Virus record (IMG/VR): IMGVR_UViG_3300042327_001260 | Coordinates: 1-64,000 of that record | DNA: 64,000 nt | Direction: 5' to 3' (one strand) | From: a virus | Shown here: one piece after another, positions 25,589 to 33,614 of the stretch | How positions within the stretch are numbered: the first letter of the stretch is position 1 | How the letters are laid out: each line of letters starts with the position of its first letter | Notes under the pieces: generated by a model | What the model saw: only the letters and a program-made list of their open reading frames with translations | Databases searched by the model: none | Told to the model about the DNA's origin: nothing | Translations under genes and position numbers: made by a program

Positions 25589-27496
25589 ATGAAAGAACTA
25601 ATTAGACATATATTAAGAGAAGAAACTTATTCACCGGCAGGAAAAGAAATAATTCCAAATGAAAAAGTATTTCATCAATCAAATCCTATGTTTAGAAATA
25701 AAATTGAAGAACAAGGATTAAAGGTTAAAGATGGAGAATGTTATAGAATATATGTTGGATATGGAACAAAATGTAAACCCGCGATATTTGCAACCAACTC
25801 ATCAAACAAAAGAGCTTGGTTCGATTCAACATATGACGATGATGTATGGGAAATTGATACAACAAAAATACCAAATGTTAAGTGGTATAAAGATAGACAT
25901 TTTGAATCGAGGTCAAAACACATTGTAACGTTTGAAAACATACCAAGAGACGCAATAAAATTGATTTATGAAGGTTCAGGAAAAGGTGATGAATATATTG
26001 TAGAAGGAATAAAACCGCACCCAAAAGAAGAGGAGTTTAAACAGTACCAAGATGTTATAGACAGTATTGTTTATGGTATAGTAAATGAAGATGACTTGTG
26101 CGGATATAGAACGGAGTTTTTTTTAAATGCAGGTGAAGATGCTTTACAAATTGTTTTATATTACAAAAAAGGAAGATATCCTGGATATGATGTATTCAGT
26201 GAGAAACGAACAGAAATGAAAAATACACTAGAAACATATTTACCAATAATAGAAATGGCGTTTGTTTCATATGATAGTACAAGATGTAAGGAAACAATTA
26301 AAGAAAACAAAGATACAGAAATAGAAAAGAATCTAAAAGTTATAAACACATTATTATCTTTAGTCAGTTGGGACGGACTTTGTGATATATGGGTAGAATA
26401 CAATCCTGAAGATGAGGAATATGAAATAAGATCAAAAACTACAGCATCTTATTTTGGTGATAATGACATAGAACAAGAATTAGAATCTTTAGAAAATACA
26501 CTAAGTTCTATGGGTATAAGGGTATATATCTATACCCCGTGGTATGTAAAAAATTGTGAGGATGAGGTTGAGTTCATGAATGAATCTGACGAATCTAAAC
26601 AAGAAAGAAAGTTTAATAAATTGATTCAAAAAATAGAAGATTATTTAAACACAAACGAATACCCAAGTGTTAAAAAATTTACTGTGTATTATGATGACAC
26701 ACACGATGATGTTATTGTTAATATATTCTTTAATGTTGAAGACTCGATTAGATTGGGTGGAGGAATTAACTCTGTCATTAAAAGAGTTGGGAAACAAGTC
26801 ATGGAAGACTTGGAAGTATTTCCTATGGACTTCAAATACTATATACATTTCGATAGAGATATAAATGAATCCAAAGAGAAATCAACAAACGAACTTATTA
26901 CCACAGTTTTAAATACTTTAGTTTTACCACAATATGAACACGTTATATGTGGATTTGAATTAAAAAATGTTGACGATAAATCTTTAGATAATGTTATTAA
27001 TTACCCAGGAGTTACTGTAACATTTATTGGAGGTTATGGTACAAAAATGTGGCCACAAACACAGGCGGTTCAAAAAATGTATGACGACGTATTAGACGAT
27101 ATATGGGAAACGGTTTGGGATTATACAGGGATTTCACTTGAAATATATTCAAAATACGTTAAAGACTGTGGAAAAGAAAACATTTATCTAAGAGAACAAA
27201 AAGAAAAAACTAACTATATAGAATTATTAAAAGATATTGTCGAACCATTCAAAAATGATGAGGGTGTTTGTGATATTGATATGTGGTATGACGACGAAGA
27301 TGATATGTATTCTGTTTATTTAGTTTTTGGAACAGAAGAATTAAATGATAAATTTACACATGATGGGAAATACCATTACATTAGGAAAAAAATAACGGTA
27401 GTTAAAGAAGCAATAAAAAGTTATTTACCAATCGATAATTTAAATGTCGGAAGTTATGGTAAACCTAATTGTGGGTGGAAACCAATGTATAATTAA
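25589..27496 (+). CDS. Large tagged protein with ART-like domain and five tandem repeats
   Basis: 635 residues. Class C tag MKELIRHILREE (L-R-E at 9-11). Residues 20-125 (KVFHQSNPMFRNKIEEQGL, AIFATNSSNKRAWF, VWEIDTTKI) have the H...S...I...GL...F order of small ADP-ribosyltransferase or Tpt1-like folds. Residues 145-635 contain five divergent repeats of about 90 residues, each with a helix, LCDI.VEY-type strand, a second strand, a helix and YLPI...C. T4 packages the ADP-ribosyltransferase Alt, a useful precedent; activity here is inferred. Confidence 0.6.
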   Translation: MKELIRHILREETYSPAGKEIIPNEKVFHQSNPMFRNKIEEQGLKVKDGECYRIYVGYGTKCKPAIFATNSSNKRAWFDSTYDDDVWEIDTTKIPNVKWYKDRHFESRSKHIVTFENIPRDAIKLIYEGSGKGDEYIVEGIKPHPKEEEFKQYQDVIDSIVYGIVNEDDLCGYRTEFFLNAGEDALQIVLYYKKGRYPGYDVFSEKRTEMKNTLETYLPIIEMAFVSYDSTRCKETIKENKDTEIEKNLKVINTLLSLVSWDGLCDIWVEYNPEDEEYEIRSKTTASYFGDNDIEQELESLENTLSSMGIRVYIYTPWYVKNCEDEVEFMNESDESKQERKFNKLIQKIEDYLNTNEYPSVKKFTVYYDDTHDDVIVNIFFNVEDSIRLGGGINSVIKRVGKQVMEDLEVFPMDFKYYIHFDRDINESKEKSTNELITTVLNTLVLPQYEHVICGFELKNVDDKSLDNVINYPGVTVTFIGGYGTKMWPQTQAVQKMYDDVLDDIWETVWDYTGISLEIYSKYVKDCGKENIYLREQKEKTNYIELLKDIVEPFKNDEGVCDIDMWYDDEDDMYSVYLVFGTEELNDKFTHDGKYHYIRKKITVVKEAIKSYLPIDNLNVGSYGKPNCGWKPMYN

Positions 27497-27501
27497 CTAA
27501 T

Positions 27502-28140
27502 ATGAAAAACTTAATTAAAAAAATATTATTACAGGAGGTAAATAAAAAATACTCAAAGCCAACACCAAGTGTGGATAAACTTATCTATAGGTGGTTAAAC
27601 GACTATGTTGATGGTGCGCAAATGTATCATGACAAATCTTGGGAAACAAGACATGATTTTGAATGGTGTAACGACGGAAAAGAAATAATGAGTGTTATAT
27701 TATTCTTCCATGATGAAAATGTTTTTGATGATAAAAGAAAAACGGAAGAAAGAGATTTTGAAAGTGGTGAATTACAAATACCTAAAGATATATTTGATGA
27801 ATTAAATTCAGACATTCCCGTAAGAAAAAACTATTTAAAATATGTTATTCAAGATTGGTTTGAAGACACATTTTTAGAAACAATCCAAAATAAAATGGGA
27901 AGAAATGATATAACAGTAGATGAATTTTCTGTACATCCAGAAAAAACTCAAATTTGCGTTCCTCCTGTTTCAAAACCTGAAGGAGTTACAAATGATGAAA
28001 TGATTGATTTTATTGTTAAAAATACTTTATGGAAAGCAAACGATTTAATTAAAAAAGAAAAAGAAACTCCTGGGTATATTGATAAATTATATGTAGATAA
28101 ACTTCGTTCAGAAGAAATGAAAAGAGTAAGAGGACAATAA
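27502..28140 (+). CDS. Tagged hypothetical protein
   Basis: 212 residues. Class C tag MKNLIKKILLQE (L-Q-E at 10-12). The body contains helices (VDKLIYRWLNDYVDGAQ), acidic loops and PEKTQICVPPVSKPEG near residue 150. It starts 5 bases after the previous stop. No family recognised. Confidence 0.66.
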   Translation: MKNLIKKILLQEVNKKYSKPTPSVDKLIYRWLNDYVDGAQMYHDKSWETRHDFEWCNDGKEIMSVILFFHDENVFDDKRKTEERDFESGELQIPKDIFDELNSDIPVRKNYLKYVIQDWFEDTFLETIQNKMGRNDITVDEFSVHPEKTQICVPPVSKPEGVTNDEMIDFIVKNTLWKANDLIKKEKETPGYIDKLYVDKLRSEEMKRVRGQ

Positions 28141-28142
28141 TT

Positions 28143-28532
28143 ATGGAATATAGTGTAGAAAAATTAATAGAAAATGCAACAAAGTCGTTTCAGACTTTGA
28201 GTTATATTGTTGAATCAAATTCAAAAATTATAAAAGAAATTTCAGTTCGTGAGGTTAGGTATGACGATAGATGGCAGCAGTTTGAATGTTATTTTGAAGT
28301 ATCAACACAATGTGAAGATCCGGATATGGGGCAGTTTACACACGAAATTGATAGATGCGATACTGAACTGTATAACATAATTAAAGATTATGAATTTAAA
28401 ACAAATGGGACATTAGTTAAAACAAATGATAGATACCTTCAAATGTTATTTATTGGTTGTAATTGGAACTTAAACAATGACACAAAGGTAACTTTAATTT
28501 ACCATATAATGCAAGACGAATTTAATGGTTAA
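28143..28532 (+). CDS. Acidic hypothetical protein, paralog of the gene at 55711
   Basis: 129 residues, no clear tag. Shares with the 55711 product a helix, CEDPDMGQFTHEID (CPDPDLTSVTLRLK there) and TNGTLVKTNDRYLQML (NEGNLVKHKEDTTLMG there). Both sit directly after a tagged gene. Function unknown; probably a cargo partner. Confidence 0.65.
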   Translation: MEYSVEKLIENATKSFQTLSYIVESNSKIIKEISVREVRYDDRWQQFECYFEVSTQCEDPDMGQFTHEIDRCDTELYNIIKDYEFKTNGTLVKTNDRYLQMLFIGCNWNLNNDTKVTLIYHIMQDEFNG

Positions 28533-28566
28533 TAACGACAACAGCTAGGTATATATAAAAATAGTT

Positions 28567-28600
28567 AATCCTTCATTTGTATAAATGAGGGATTTTTTTT
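28567..28600 (+). terminator. Rho-independent terminator
   Basis: A 12-bp stem (AATCCTTCATTT / AAATGAGGGATT, one G-T pair) with loop GTAT and a run of T. The T run merges with the promoter of the next gene. Confidence 0.92.
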
Positions 28601-28607
28601 ATATTTG
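28600..28607 (+). promoter_or_regulatory. Bacteroidota-type -7 promoter element
   Basis: TATATTTG, 4 bases before ATG 28612, right after the terminator. Confidence 0.6.
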
Positions 28608-28611
28608 TATA

Positions 28612-29025
28612 ATGGATCATATAATAAAATATATAATAGACATATTAGACGCCGATAATATTAAGGTAGAAGTAAAAGATGATGTATATCATATCACAAA
28701 ACTTTTTGATGCAAAAAAATCAGACACACTTAGTAGTCTCTTTCATTTAGTTAAACTAAGAAATAAAATAACAATTGAATCAAAATTAAAAACTTACTTA
28801 CCTGAAAAGATGTTTAAAATCTATATGGAAGTAATTAATTTACCAGAACCAAAGACTATTGTGATAAAATCATCAGATTACTATAAAGATTTATATGGTG
28901 GTATAGATATGGCAAACAATGCGGATACATATGTTAATATACATAGAAGTTCTTCATTTAATAATGTTGGTATACCCATAACAAGTGAAGTAAGTAATTG
29001 GGCTAACGGTTGTCATATAATATAA
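28612..29025 (+). CDS. Untagged hypothetical protein
   Basis: 137 residues from ATG 28612, chosen by the promoter; an in-frame start at 28585 lies inside the terminator. Starts MDHIIKYIIDILDADNIKVEV; a helix and strands followed by PEPKTIVIKSSDYYKDLYGG. Own host-type promoter, so not part of the late set. Function unknown. Confidence 0.65.
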   Translation: MDHIIKYIIDILDADNIKVEVKDDVYHITKLFDAKKSDTLSSLFHLVKLRNKITIESKLKTYLPEKMFKIYMEVINLPEPKTIVIKSSDYYKDLYGGIDMANNADTYVNIHRSSSFNNVGIPITSEVSNWANGCHII

Positions 29026-29056
29026 CCTACACAACAACATAATTGTGTTAGGGATA

Positions 29057-29063
29057 TATTTAT
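29057..29063 (+). promoter_or_regulatory. TATTTAT putative late promoter
   Basis: TATTTAT, 7 bases before ATG 29071, heading the class D/E tagged array. Confidence 0.62.
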
Positions 29064-29070
29064 CTATAAT

Positions 29071-29439
29071 ATGAATCTACAAGAACATATAAGAAAAGTA
29101 TTAATCGAGGAGTTTCCACAGGAAGACTACAGTAACCAAATAATTAAAAACATTAGTGCCGTTGATTCAATATTAAAGGCACTTTATCCAAACTTTAATA
29201 AAGATGGTGCACACTTAAAAGAAAGACGACCATTGTTTTGGGATAGTTTTTTATATGAATGTTTTGATAATAAAACCGATCATATATATGCGTCGTATAC
29301 CCCTACAAAAAGAGAACTACATATGAATCCAGAAATATATAAAACGCTTGAAAATTATTTAGGTGAAGACGCAGCAACGTATGTTATAGATTGGTTTAAT
29401 AGTGAGTTTGATACAGAAGCAGAACACGTTACATATTAA
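29071..29439 (+). CDS. Tagged hypothetical protein
   Basis: 122 residues. Class D tag MNLQEHIRKVLIEE (L-I-E at 11-13). The body (ISAVDSILKALYPNFNK, PLFWDSFLYECF, HIYASYTPTKRELHM) is alpha/beta and ends in an acidic helix. First of the MNLQE array. Function unknown. Confidence 0.67.
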   Translation: MNLQEHIRKVLIEEFPQEDYSNQIIKNISAVDSILKALYPNFNKDGAHLKERRPLFWDSFLYECFDNKTDHIYASYTPTKRELHMNPEIYKTLENYLGEDAATYVIDWFNSEFDTEAEHVTY

Positions 29440-29440
29440 T

Positions 29441-30040
29441 ATGAATTTACAAGAACATATAAGAAGAATATTAAAGGAAGAGACAGAAGGTATTGATGTA
29501 TTCTTAGATGAATTATCAAATACACATGATATGTCAGATGAACTAAAAGAATTCGTAAAAAAGTTTATTGAAGAATCAAACTGTAAAAGAATAAACTTCT
29601 CAAGTTTTAGTGTACCAGCATTAGGTATCGCATTAGAAACTGGGGTTTTAATTAATTCAACAGTACTTAATAGACCATTACCATTTTTGTTGTTTGTTAT
29701 ACTTCACGAAGTTGCGCACCAATATCAATTTAAAAAGTATGGTGAAGAACTTATGTATCGTTGTTATTTGGGTGATGTTTCAGAAAGACATGCCGCTGAG
29801 TTTATGAAAAATACAGAGGAAGTTGCAGATGAATTCGCGGCAAGGAAAATCAGACAACTTCAAAAGATGGGACTAATTGGTTCATTTACACCACCACAAA
29901 TGTACAAAAATATTTCATTACAACAAATATCAATGATGATTAGTCATTATAAAAGAGACATGAAAGGAAAAAATATTGACTCACCAAAAAAAGTTAGTGA
30001 ATATTTTTATAATACGGTTAAAAACCAATTACAGCAATGA
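29441..30040 (+). CDS. Tagged HExxH zinc metalloprotease-like protein
   Basis: 199 residues from ATG 29441, just after the upstream stop; an earlier start (29402) is inside that gene. Class D tag MNLQEHIRRILKEE. The zinc site is FVILHEVAHQYQFKKYG near residue 88 (HEVAH), and EEVADEFAARKIRQL near residue 130 gives a plausible third ligand, as in ImmA/IrrE-like and related peptidases. A packaged protease could cut host proteins on entry; catalytic motif seen, target unknown. Confidence 0.75.
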   Translation: MNLQEHIRRILKEETEGIDVFLDELSNTHDMSDELKEFVKKFIEESNCKRINFSSFSVPALGIALETGVLINSTVLNRPLPFLLFVILHEVAHQYQFKKYGEELMYRCYLGDVSERHAAEFMKNTEEVADEFAARKIRQLQKMGLIGSFTPPQMYKNISLQQISMMISHYKRDMKGKNIDSPKKVSEYFYNTVKNQLQQ

Positions 30041-30339
30041 ACCTACAAGAACACATAATAAAAGTATTAAGGGAAGAAACCATAAAGAAGTTTAAAAAAG
30101 AAACTGTAAATAAAGGTAAATTTTCTGATCTTTTGGAGGAACTCACAATAAGTTATCTTGGTGAGGAAAATGTATGTGATGTAGTTGCTGTGTATGTGGA
30201 AAATACATATATAATACTTGTACTATATAATGGGGATTCAGGTAATTATTTAAATGAAAAATTGGAAGTTTCTTTAAAAGCATATATACCTGTATCCTTA
30301 TTTGCTATTATAACAAACACAAATTGTGATGAGAAGTAA
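30037..30339 (+). CDS. Tagged small hypothetical protein
   Basis: 100 residues. Class D tag MNLQEHIIKVLREE (L-R-E at 11-13). Body: a helix (GKFSDLLEELTISYLG), a strand (VVAVYVENTYIILVLY), a helix and a strand. ATGA overlap upstream; overlaps the next gene by 11 bases. Function unknown. Confidence 0.66.
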   Translation: MNLQEHIIKVLREETIKKFKKETVNKGKFSDLLEELTISYLGEENVCDVVAVYVENTYIILVLYNGDSGNYLNEKLEVSLKAYIPVSLFAIITNTNCDEK

Positions 30340-30787
30340 AAAAGAACACATAAAAAAAGTATTAAGGGAAGAAACAAACATTAAACCCGTACTACACAAC
30401 CTACTTAATATGTTGTTTGATGGGTTTGATGATATGTACTACGATTGGGCAAACTATAACTGTGGTATGGGGGTATGTTGTGATCCATATGCTATCGGGT
30501 TTGTTTTACCGACACATCATTATGAAGATTATATATTTAAATTGGTTGATGATACTAAATACGATGATGATGGGGATTACCCTAAAGAATTAAGAGATGA
30601 ATTACCTGAACCTTGTTATGATTTCCCTGATGTTAAAGATCCACGTTTTAATGTAATTGTATTTTATCAGGACTTTGCCGAAGATATTGAAAACTACTTT
30701 GGTCCACAAATGAATTGGAAAGAAAGTCTTTTAAATTTAATAAACGATAAGTATGGGTGTAAAGCTTGGGATTTAATAATTATATAA
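30329..30787 (+). CDS. Tagged acidic hypothetical protein
   Basis: 152 residues from ATG 30329 (an adjacent GTG at 30326 is possible). Tag MRSKKEHIKKVLREE is a class D variant with L-R-E at 12-14. The body is acidic with Cys pairs (YNCGMGVCCDPYAIG) and FYQDFAEDIENYF. Not recognised. Confidence 0.66.
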   Translation: MRSKKEHIKKVLREETNIKPVLHNLLNMLFDGFDDMYYDWANYNCGMGVCCDPYAIGFVLPTHHYEDYIFKLVDDTKYDDDGDYPKELRDELPEPCYDFPDVKDPRFNVIVFYQDFAEDIENYFGPQMNWKESLLNLINDKYGCKAWDLIII

Positions 30788-30788
30788 T

Positions 30789-30848
30789 ATGAATATACAA
30801 AAACAAATATCGATGGGGGTAAATAACCCTATTTTTTGTTTACAATAA
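30789..30848 (+). pseudogene. Orphan tag remnant (MNIQKQIS)
   Basis: A 19-residue frame starts MNIQKQISMGVNNP and stops at once. The first eight residues match the MNLQEQIS tag, and it sits at the expected place, 1 base after the previous stop. The body has been replaced by a short hairpin followed by T. Most simply, the remnant of a tagged gene lost by deletion. Confidence 0.5.
30816..30838 (+). terminator. Weak terminator at end of class D run
   Basis: GGGT-AAATA-ACCC short stem followed by T-rich ATTTTTTG. Lies inside the tag remnant and before the nitroreductase gene. Confidence 0.5.
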
Positions 30849-30889
30849 AATTTAAAAGTTCTATAATTGAGAGTAAAACAAAAATAATT

Positions 30890-31519
30890 ATGGAACTATT
30901 AAAATCATTAGAGTGGAGATATGCCACCAAGAAAATGAATGGGGAGAAAATCCCACAGGATAAATTAGAAAGAATCTTAGAAGTCACAAGACTTGCACCG
31001 AGCTCATACGGACTTACACCATACAATGTTATTGTTGTAGAGGATCAGAAATTAAAAGAAGAACTACAAGGAGCCGCTTACGGACAATCACAATTAGCAG
31101 ACTCATCGGCAGTACTTGTGTTTGCTACATGGGACGACGTATCAGACGATGCGGTAGACATTTATATGAATGAGATTGCAAGACAAAGAGAAATCCCTGT
31201 AGAATCGTTAAATGGATTAGGTGATATGGTTAAGGGTTCACTATCTAATATGGAACATGAACAAAAAGTTACATGGGCACAAAGACAAGCATATATTGGT
31301 TTAGGATTTGCTTTAGTGGCGGCAGCAACAGAGGAAGTGGATTCAACACCAATGGAAGGATTCAATCCTGCTGCGGTAGATAGAATCTTAGGATTACAAG
31401 AATTAGGTTTAATGTCAGTAGCACTTCTACCATTAGGATATAGAGATGGTGAAAATGATTATCTTGCGTCACTAAAGAAAGTAAGGTGGGATAACGAAAA
31501 GTTCTTCATTAAAAAATAA
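30890..31519 (+). CDS. Nitroreductase family protein, NAD(P)H-dependent
   Basis: 209 residues from ATG 30890. Starts MELLKSLEWRYATKKMNG, then RLAPSSYGLTPYNVIVVED (FMN-binding region near residue 38) and GLGFALVAAATEEVDSTPMEGF near residue 145, then VALLPLGYRD. This is the NfsB-like FMN oxidoreductase layout at full length. It reduces nitro or quinone compounds or otherwise manages redox. No tag; codons somewhat less AT-rich than neighbours. Possibly acquired from the host. Confidence 0.9.
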   Translation: MELLKSLEWRYATKKMNGEKIPQDKLERILEVTRLAPSSYGLTPYNVIVVEDQKLKEELQGAAYGQSQLADSSAVLVFATWDDVSDDAVDIYMNEIARQREIPVESLNGLGDMVKGSLSNMEHEQKVTWAQRQAYIGLGFALVAAATEEVDSTPMEGFNPAAVDRILGLQELGLMSVALLPLGYRDGENDYLASLKKVRWDNEKFFIKK

Positions 31520-31523
31520 TAAA

Positions 31524-31553
31524 AGTCCCCATCCATTATAGGTGGGGTTTTTT
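31524..31553 (+). terminator. Rho-independent terminator
   Basis: CCCCA(T)CC pairs with GGTGGGG with one bulge, followed by a T tract, directly after the nitroreductase gene. Confidence 0.82.
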
Positions 31554-31563
31554 ATTTTTATAG

Positions 31564-31570
31564 TATTTAT
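31564..31570 (+). promoter_or_regulatory. TATTTAT putative late promoter
   Basis: TATTTAT, 4 bases before ATG 31575, after the nitroreductase terminator. Confidence 0.65.
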
Positions 31571-31574
31571 TACT

Positions 31575-32066
31575 ATGAACCTACAAGAACAATTATCAAG
31601 AATGAAATCAATGATGGATATATCTGATATGAATATATTAGATAAACCATTACAAATATGCGGGAAAAATCCAATTACAGGTTATTTCAGGGATGGTTAT
31701 TGCAAGACAGATAGTACAGATGGAGGTACACACACGGTTTGTAGTGAAGTGGATGATGAATTCCTTGAGTTTACAAAATCAAAAGGAAATGATTTATCTA
31801 TGTTAAAAAGCGGAGATAGATGGTGTTTATGTGCAAAAAGATGGAAAGAAGCATACGATGAAGGAAAAGCCCCGAAGGTAATTAAAAACGCCACAAACAA
31901 AAAAACATTAGATGTAATAGGTGATATAATTTTTGATACAGATTCTTCTGAAATTGAAATGAAAGAAGGTGAGTTAACAGAAAAGTGTTGGAAAGGATAT
32001 ACTCAAAAAGGAATGAAAACAATGTTTGGTAAACAATACCCTAATTGTGTTAAAAAGAAAAAATAA
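31575..32066 (+). CDS. Tagged DUF2237 protein with CWKGY tail motif
   Basis: 163 residues. Class E tag MNLQEQLSRMKSMMDI, one of the few without a clear hydrophobic-x-E end. Residues 24-110 match DUF2237 closely: NPITGYFRDGYCKT, HTVCSEVDDEFLEF, SKGNDLS, KSGDRWCLCAKRWKEA. The tail CWKGYTQKGMKTMFGKQYP is a motif of virion-associated phage proteins. DUF2237 function is unknown; its conserved cysteines suggest metal or redox. Start 31575 follows the promoter. Confidence 0.85.
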   Translation: MNLQEQLSRMKSMMDISDMNILDKPLQICGKNPITGYFRDGYCKTDSTDGGTHTVCSEVDDEFLEFTKSKGNDLSMLKSGDRWCLCAKRWKEAYDEGKAPKVIKNATNKKTLDVIGDIIFDTDSSEIEMKEGELTEKCWKGYTQKGMKTMFGKQYPNCVKKKK

Positions 32067-32839
32067 TGAATCTACAAGAACAAATATCAAGAATGAAATC
32101 AATAATGTTATCCGAAGAGATGGTACAATCTGACGGATGGAAAGTATTAGAAGAAACAATTAAAATACTTAAAAATAAAAAGAAAGTTTTATTACTAAGT
32201 TGTTCCAATAGATATAATTGGGATGAGAATAATATGGACATTCCTAAATCAAGATTGTTGGCATTACACATTAAAGAAGAATTGGGTAACAAGGCAACTT
32301 ATATGGATATCACAGAACTTAAAATATTACCATGTGAGGGTAATGTATCAAGAGCTGATGGAAACTCTTGTGGATTATTAAAAGCGGCTCTTAAAGACAA
32401 GAAAAAGAACCCCACAGGACATCATAGATGTTGGGTAAATATTAATGAACCATCAGATGAACTATGGAAGGTTAGTAAAGAATTATTTGAATCAGATGCG
32501 GTGGTATTCTTTTCATCTGTAAGATGGGGACAAGCAAATATGTATTACCAAAACTTAATGGAAAGACTTACATGGATTCAAAATAGACACTCAACCTTAG
32601 GTGAGTCTAATTTAATTAAAGATATTGAATCAGGATTTATTTGTGTTGGACAAAATTGGAATGGTGAGAATGTTACTGAAACACAAAAAGAAAGTCATGA
32701 GTATTATGGGTTCAAACCTAACAACAAACTTTATTGGAATTGGCAATACACTAAAGATTCAAATGATGAGTCACAGAAATCTTATAAAAAGTCTCACGAT
32801 AAATTTATAAAGGATATGAAATTACCTGAGTCTAAATAA
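32066..32839 (+). CDS. Tagged flavodoxin-fold NAD(P)H oxidoreductase
   Basis: 257 residues. Class E tag MNLQEQISRMKSIMLSEE (L-S-E at 15-17). From residue 40: KVLLLSCSNRYNWDEN (FMN phosphate loop region), YMDITELKILPCEG, then ESDAVVFFSSVRWGQANMYYQNLMERLTW, the hallmark of NADPH-dependent FMN reductases. It may detoxify or reduce something just after entry. The fusion of an ordinary enzyme to the MNLQEQIS start shows that the tag is separable from the body. Confidence 0.85.
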   Translation: MNLQEQISRMKSIMLSEEMVQSDGWKVLEETIKILKNKKKVLLLSCSNRYNWDENNMDIPKSRLLALHIKEELGNKATYMDITELKILPCEGNVSRADGNSCGLLKAALKDKKKNPTGHHRCWVNINEPSDELWKVSKELFESDAVVFFSSVRWGQANMYYQNLMERLTWIQNRHSTLGESNLIKDIESGFICVGQNWNGENVTETQKESHEYYGFKPNNKLYWNWQYTKDSNDESQKSYKKSHDKFIKDMKLPESK

Positions 32840-32840
32840 T

Positions 32841-33614
32841 ATGAACTTACAAGAACAAATATCAAGAATACAGTCAATGATGGGATTAAATGAAGTATCA
32901 AACCCATACAAAGTTGAATGGGAATACCCAACAAAGGAATATTTTACACAAGAATTAAGTGAGTTACTAGGAAACCCTGGTAGGTTTACAGAACAAGAGT
33001 TTTTTAATCCCGACAACTACGATACTGTTTATCGTATTATGCCACACACATTTAAAACAATTGCTGAATTTGCCAAAGGTGAAGAAGTAGAAAGTGAAGG
33101 TGAAATTAAGGACATACTTTTAAATCAAAATATGATATCTCTTTTAAAAGAAGAAAAAAGATGGAATGAATTAAAAGATATATTGATGAATGACCAACAA
33201 TGTATAGAAGAAGGGTATAAATTCTTTGGTCTTGGTGAAATGAAAGTATGGAAAGGGATAGATCCAGAAACCGGTGAATATGTTGACAATGTGGACAACA
33301 CAGATTATATGGGAAAAATAACAGATTTCTTATGGAATAAATCACCAGAAAAAGGCGTATCGTCAAGAGTATCACAACGACTAAAAGATTCAGATGAAGA
33401 AGACCCAAGAAGATTGGCAAAAAACATAGATGATTATAGAGATTACGCAAGAAGGGGTGAAGAAAGAAAACTACCACCAGCATTTGTTGTAAAATACTTC
33501 ACACAAAAAGAAGGTAATGATTATGTTTTAATTGGTGGATTCAAAAGAACATCAACAGCATTACAGATGGGGATAGAACCAATAAAAGTTTGGTATATAG
33601 ATATAACAAAATGA
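32841..33614 (+). CDS. Tagged protein with ParB/sulfiredoxin-like C-terminus
   Basis: 257 residues. Class E tag MNLQEQISRIQSMMGLNE (L-N-E at 16-18). The end (PPAFVVKYFTQKEGNDYVLI, then GGFKRTSTALQMGIEPIKVW) matches the ParB-like nuclease fold, where G-G/H-x-R-x3-A is the nucleotide-binding loop. The middle is charged and helical. May act on DNA or carry NTPase activity as ParB does. ATGA overlap with the next gene. Confidence 0.65.
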   Translation: MNLQEQISRIQSMMGLNEVSNPYKVEWEYPTKEYFTQELSELLGNPGRFTEQEFFNPDNYDTVYRIMPHTFKTIAEFAKGEEVESEGEIKDILLNQNMISLLKEEKRWNELKDILMNDQQCIEEGYKFFGLGEMKVWKGIDPETGEYVDNVDNTDYMGKITDFLWNKSPEKGVSSRVSQRLKDSDEEDPRRLAKNIDDYRDYARRGEERKLPPAFVVKYFTQKEGNDYVLIGGFKRTSTALQMGIEPIKVWYIDITK

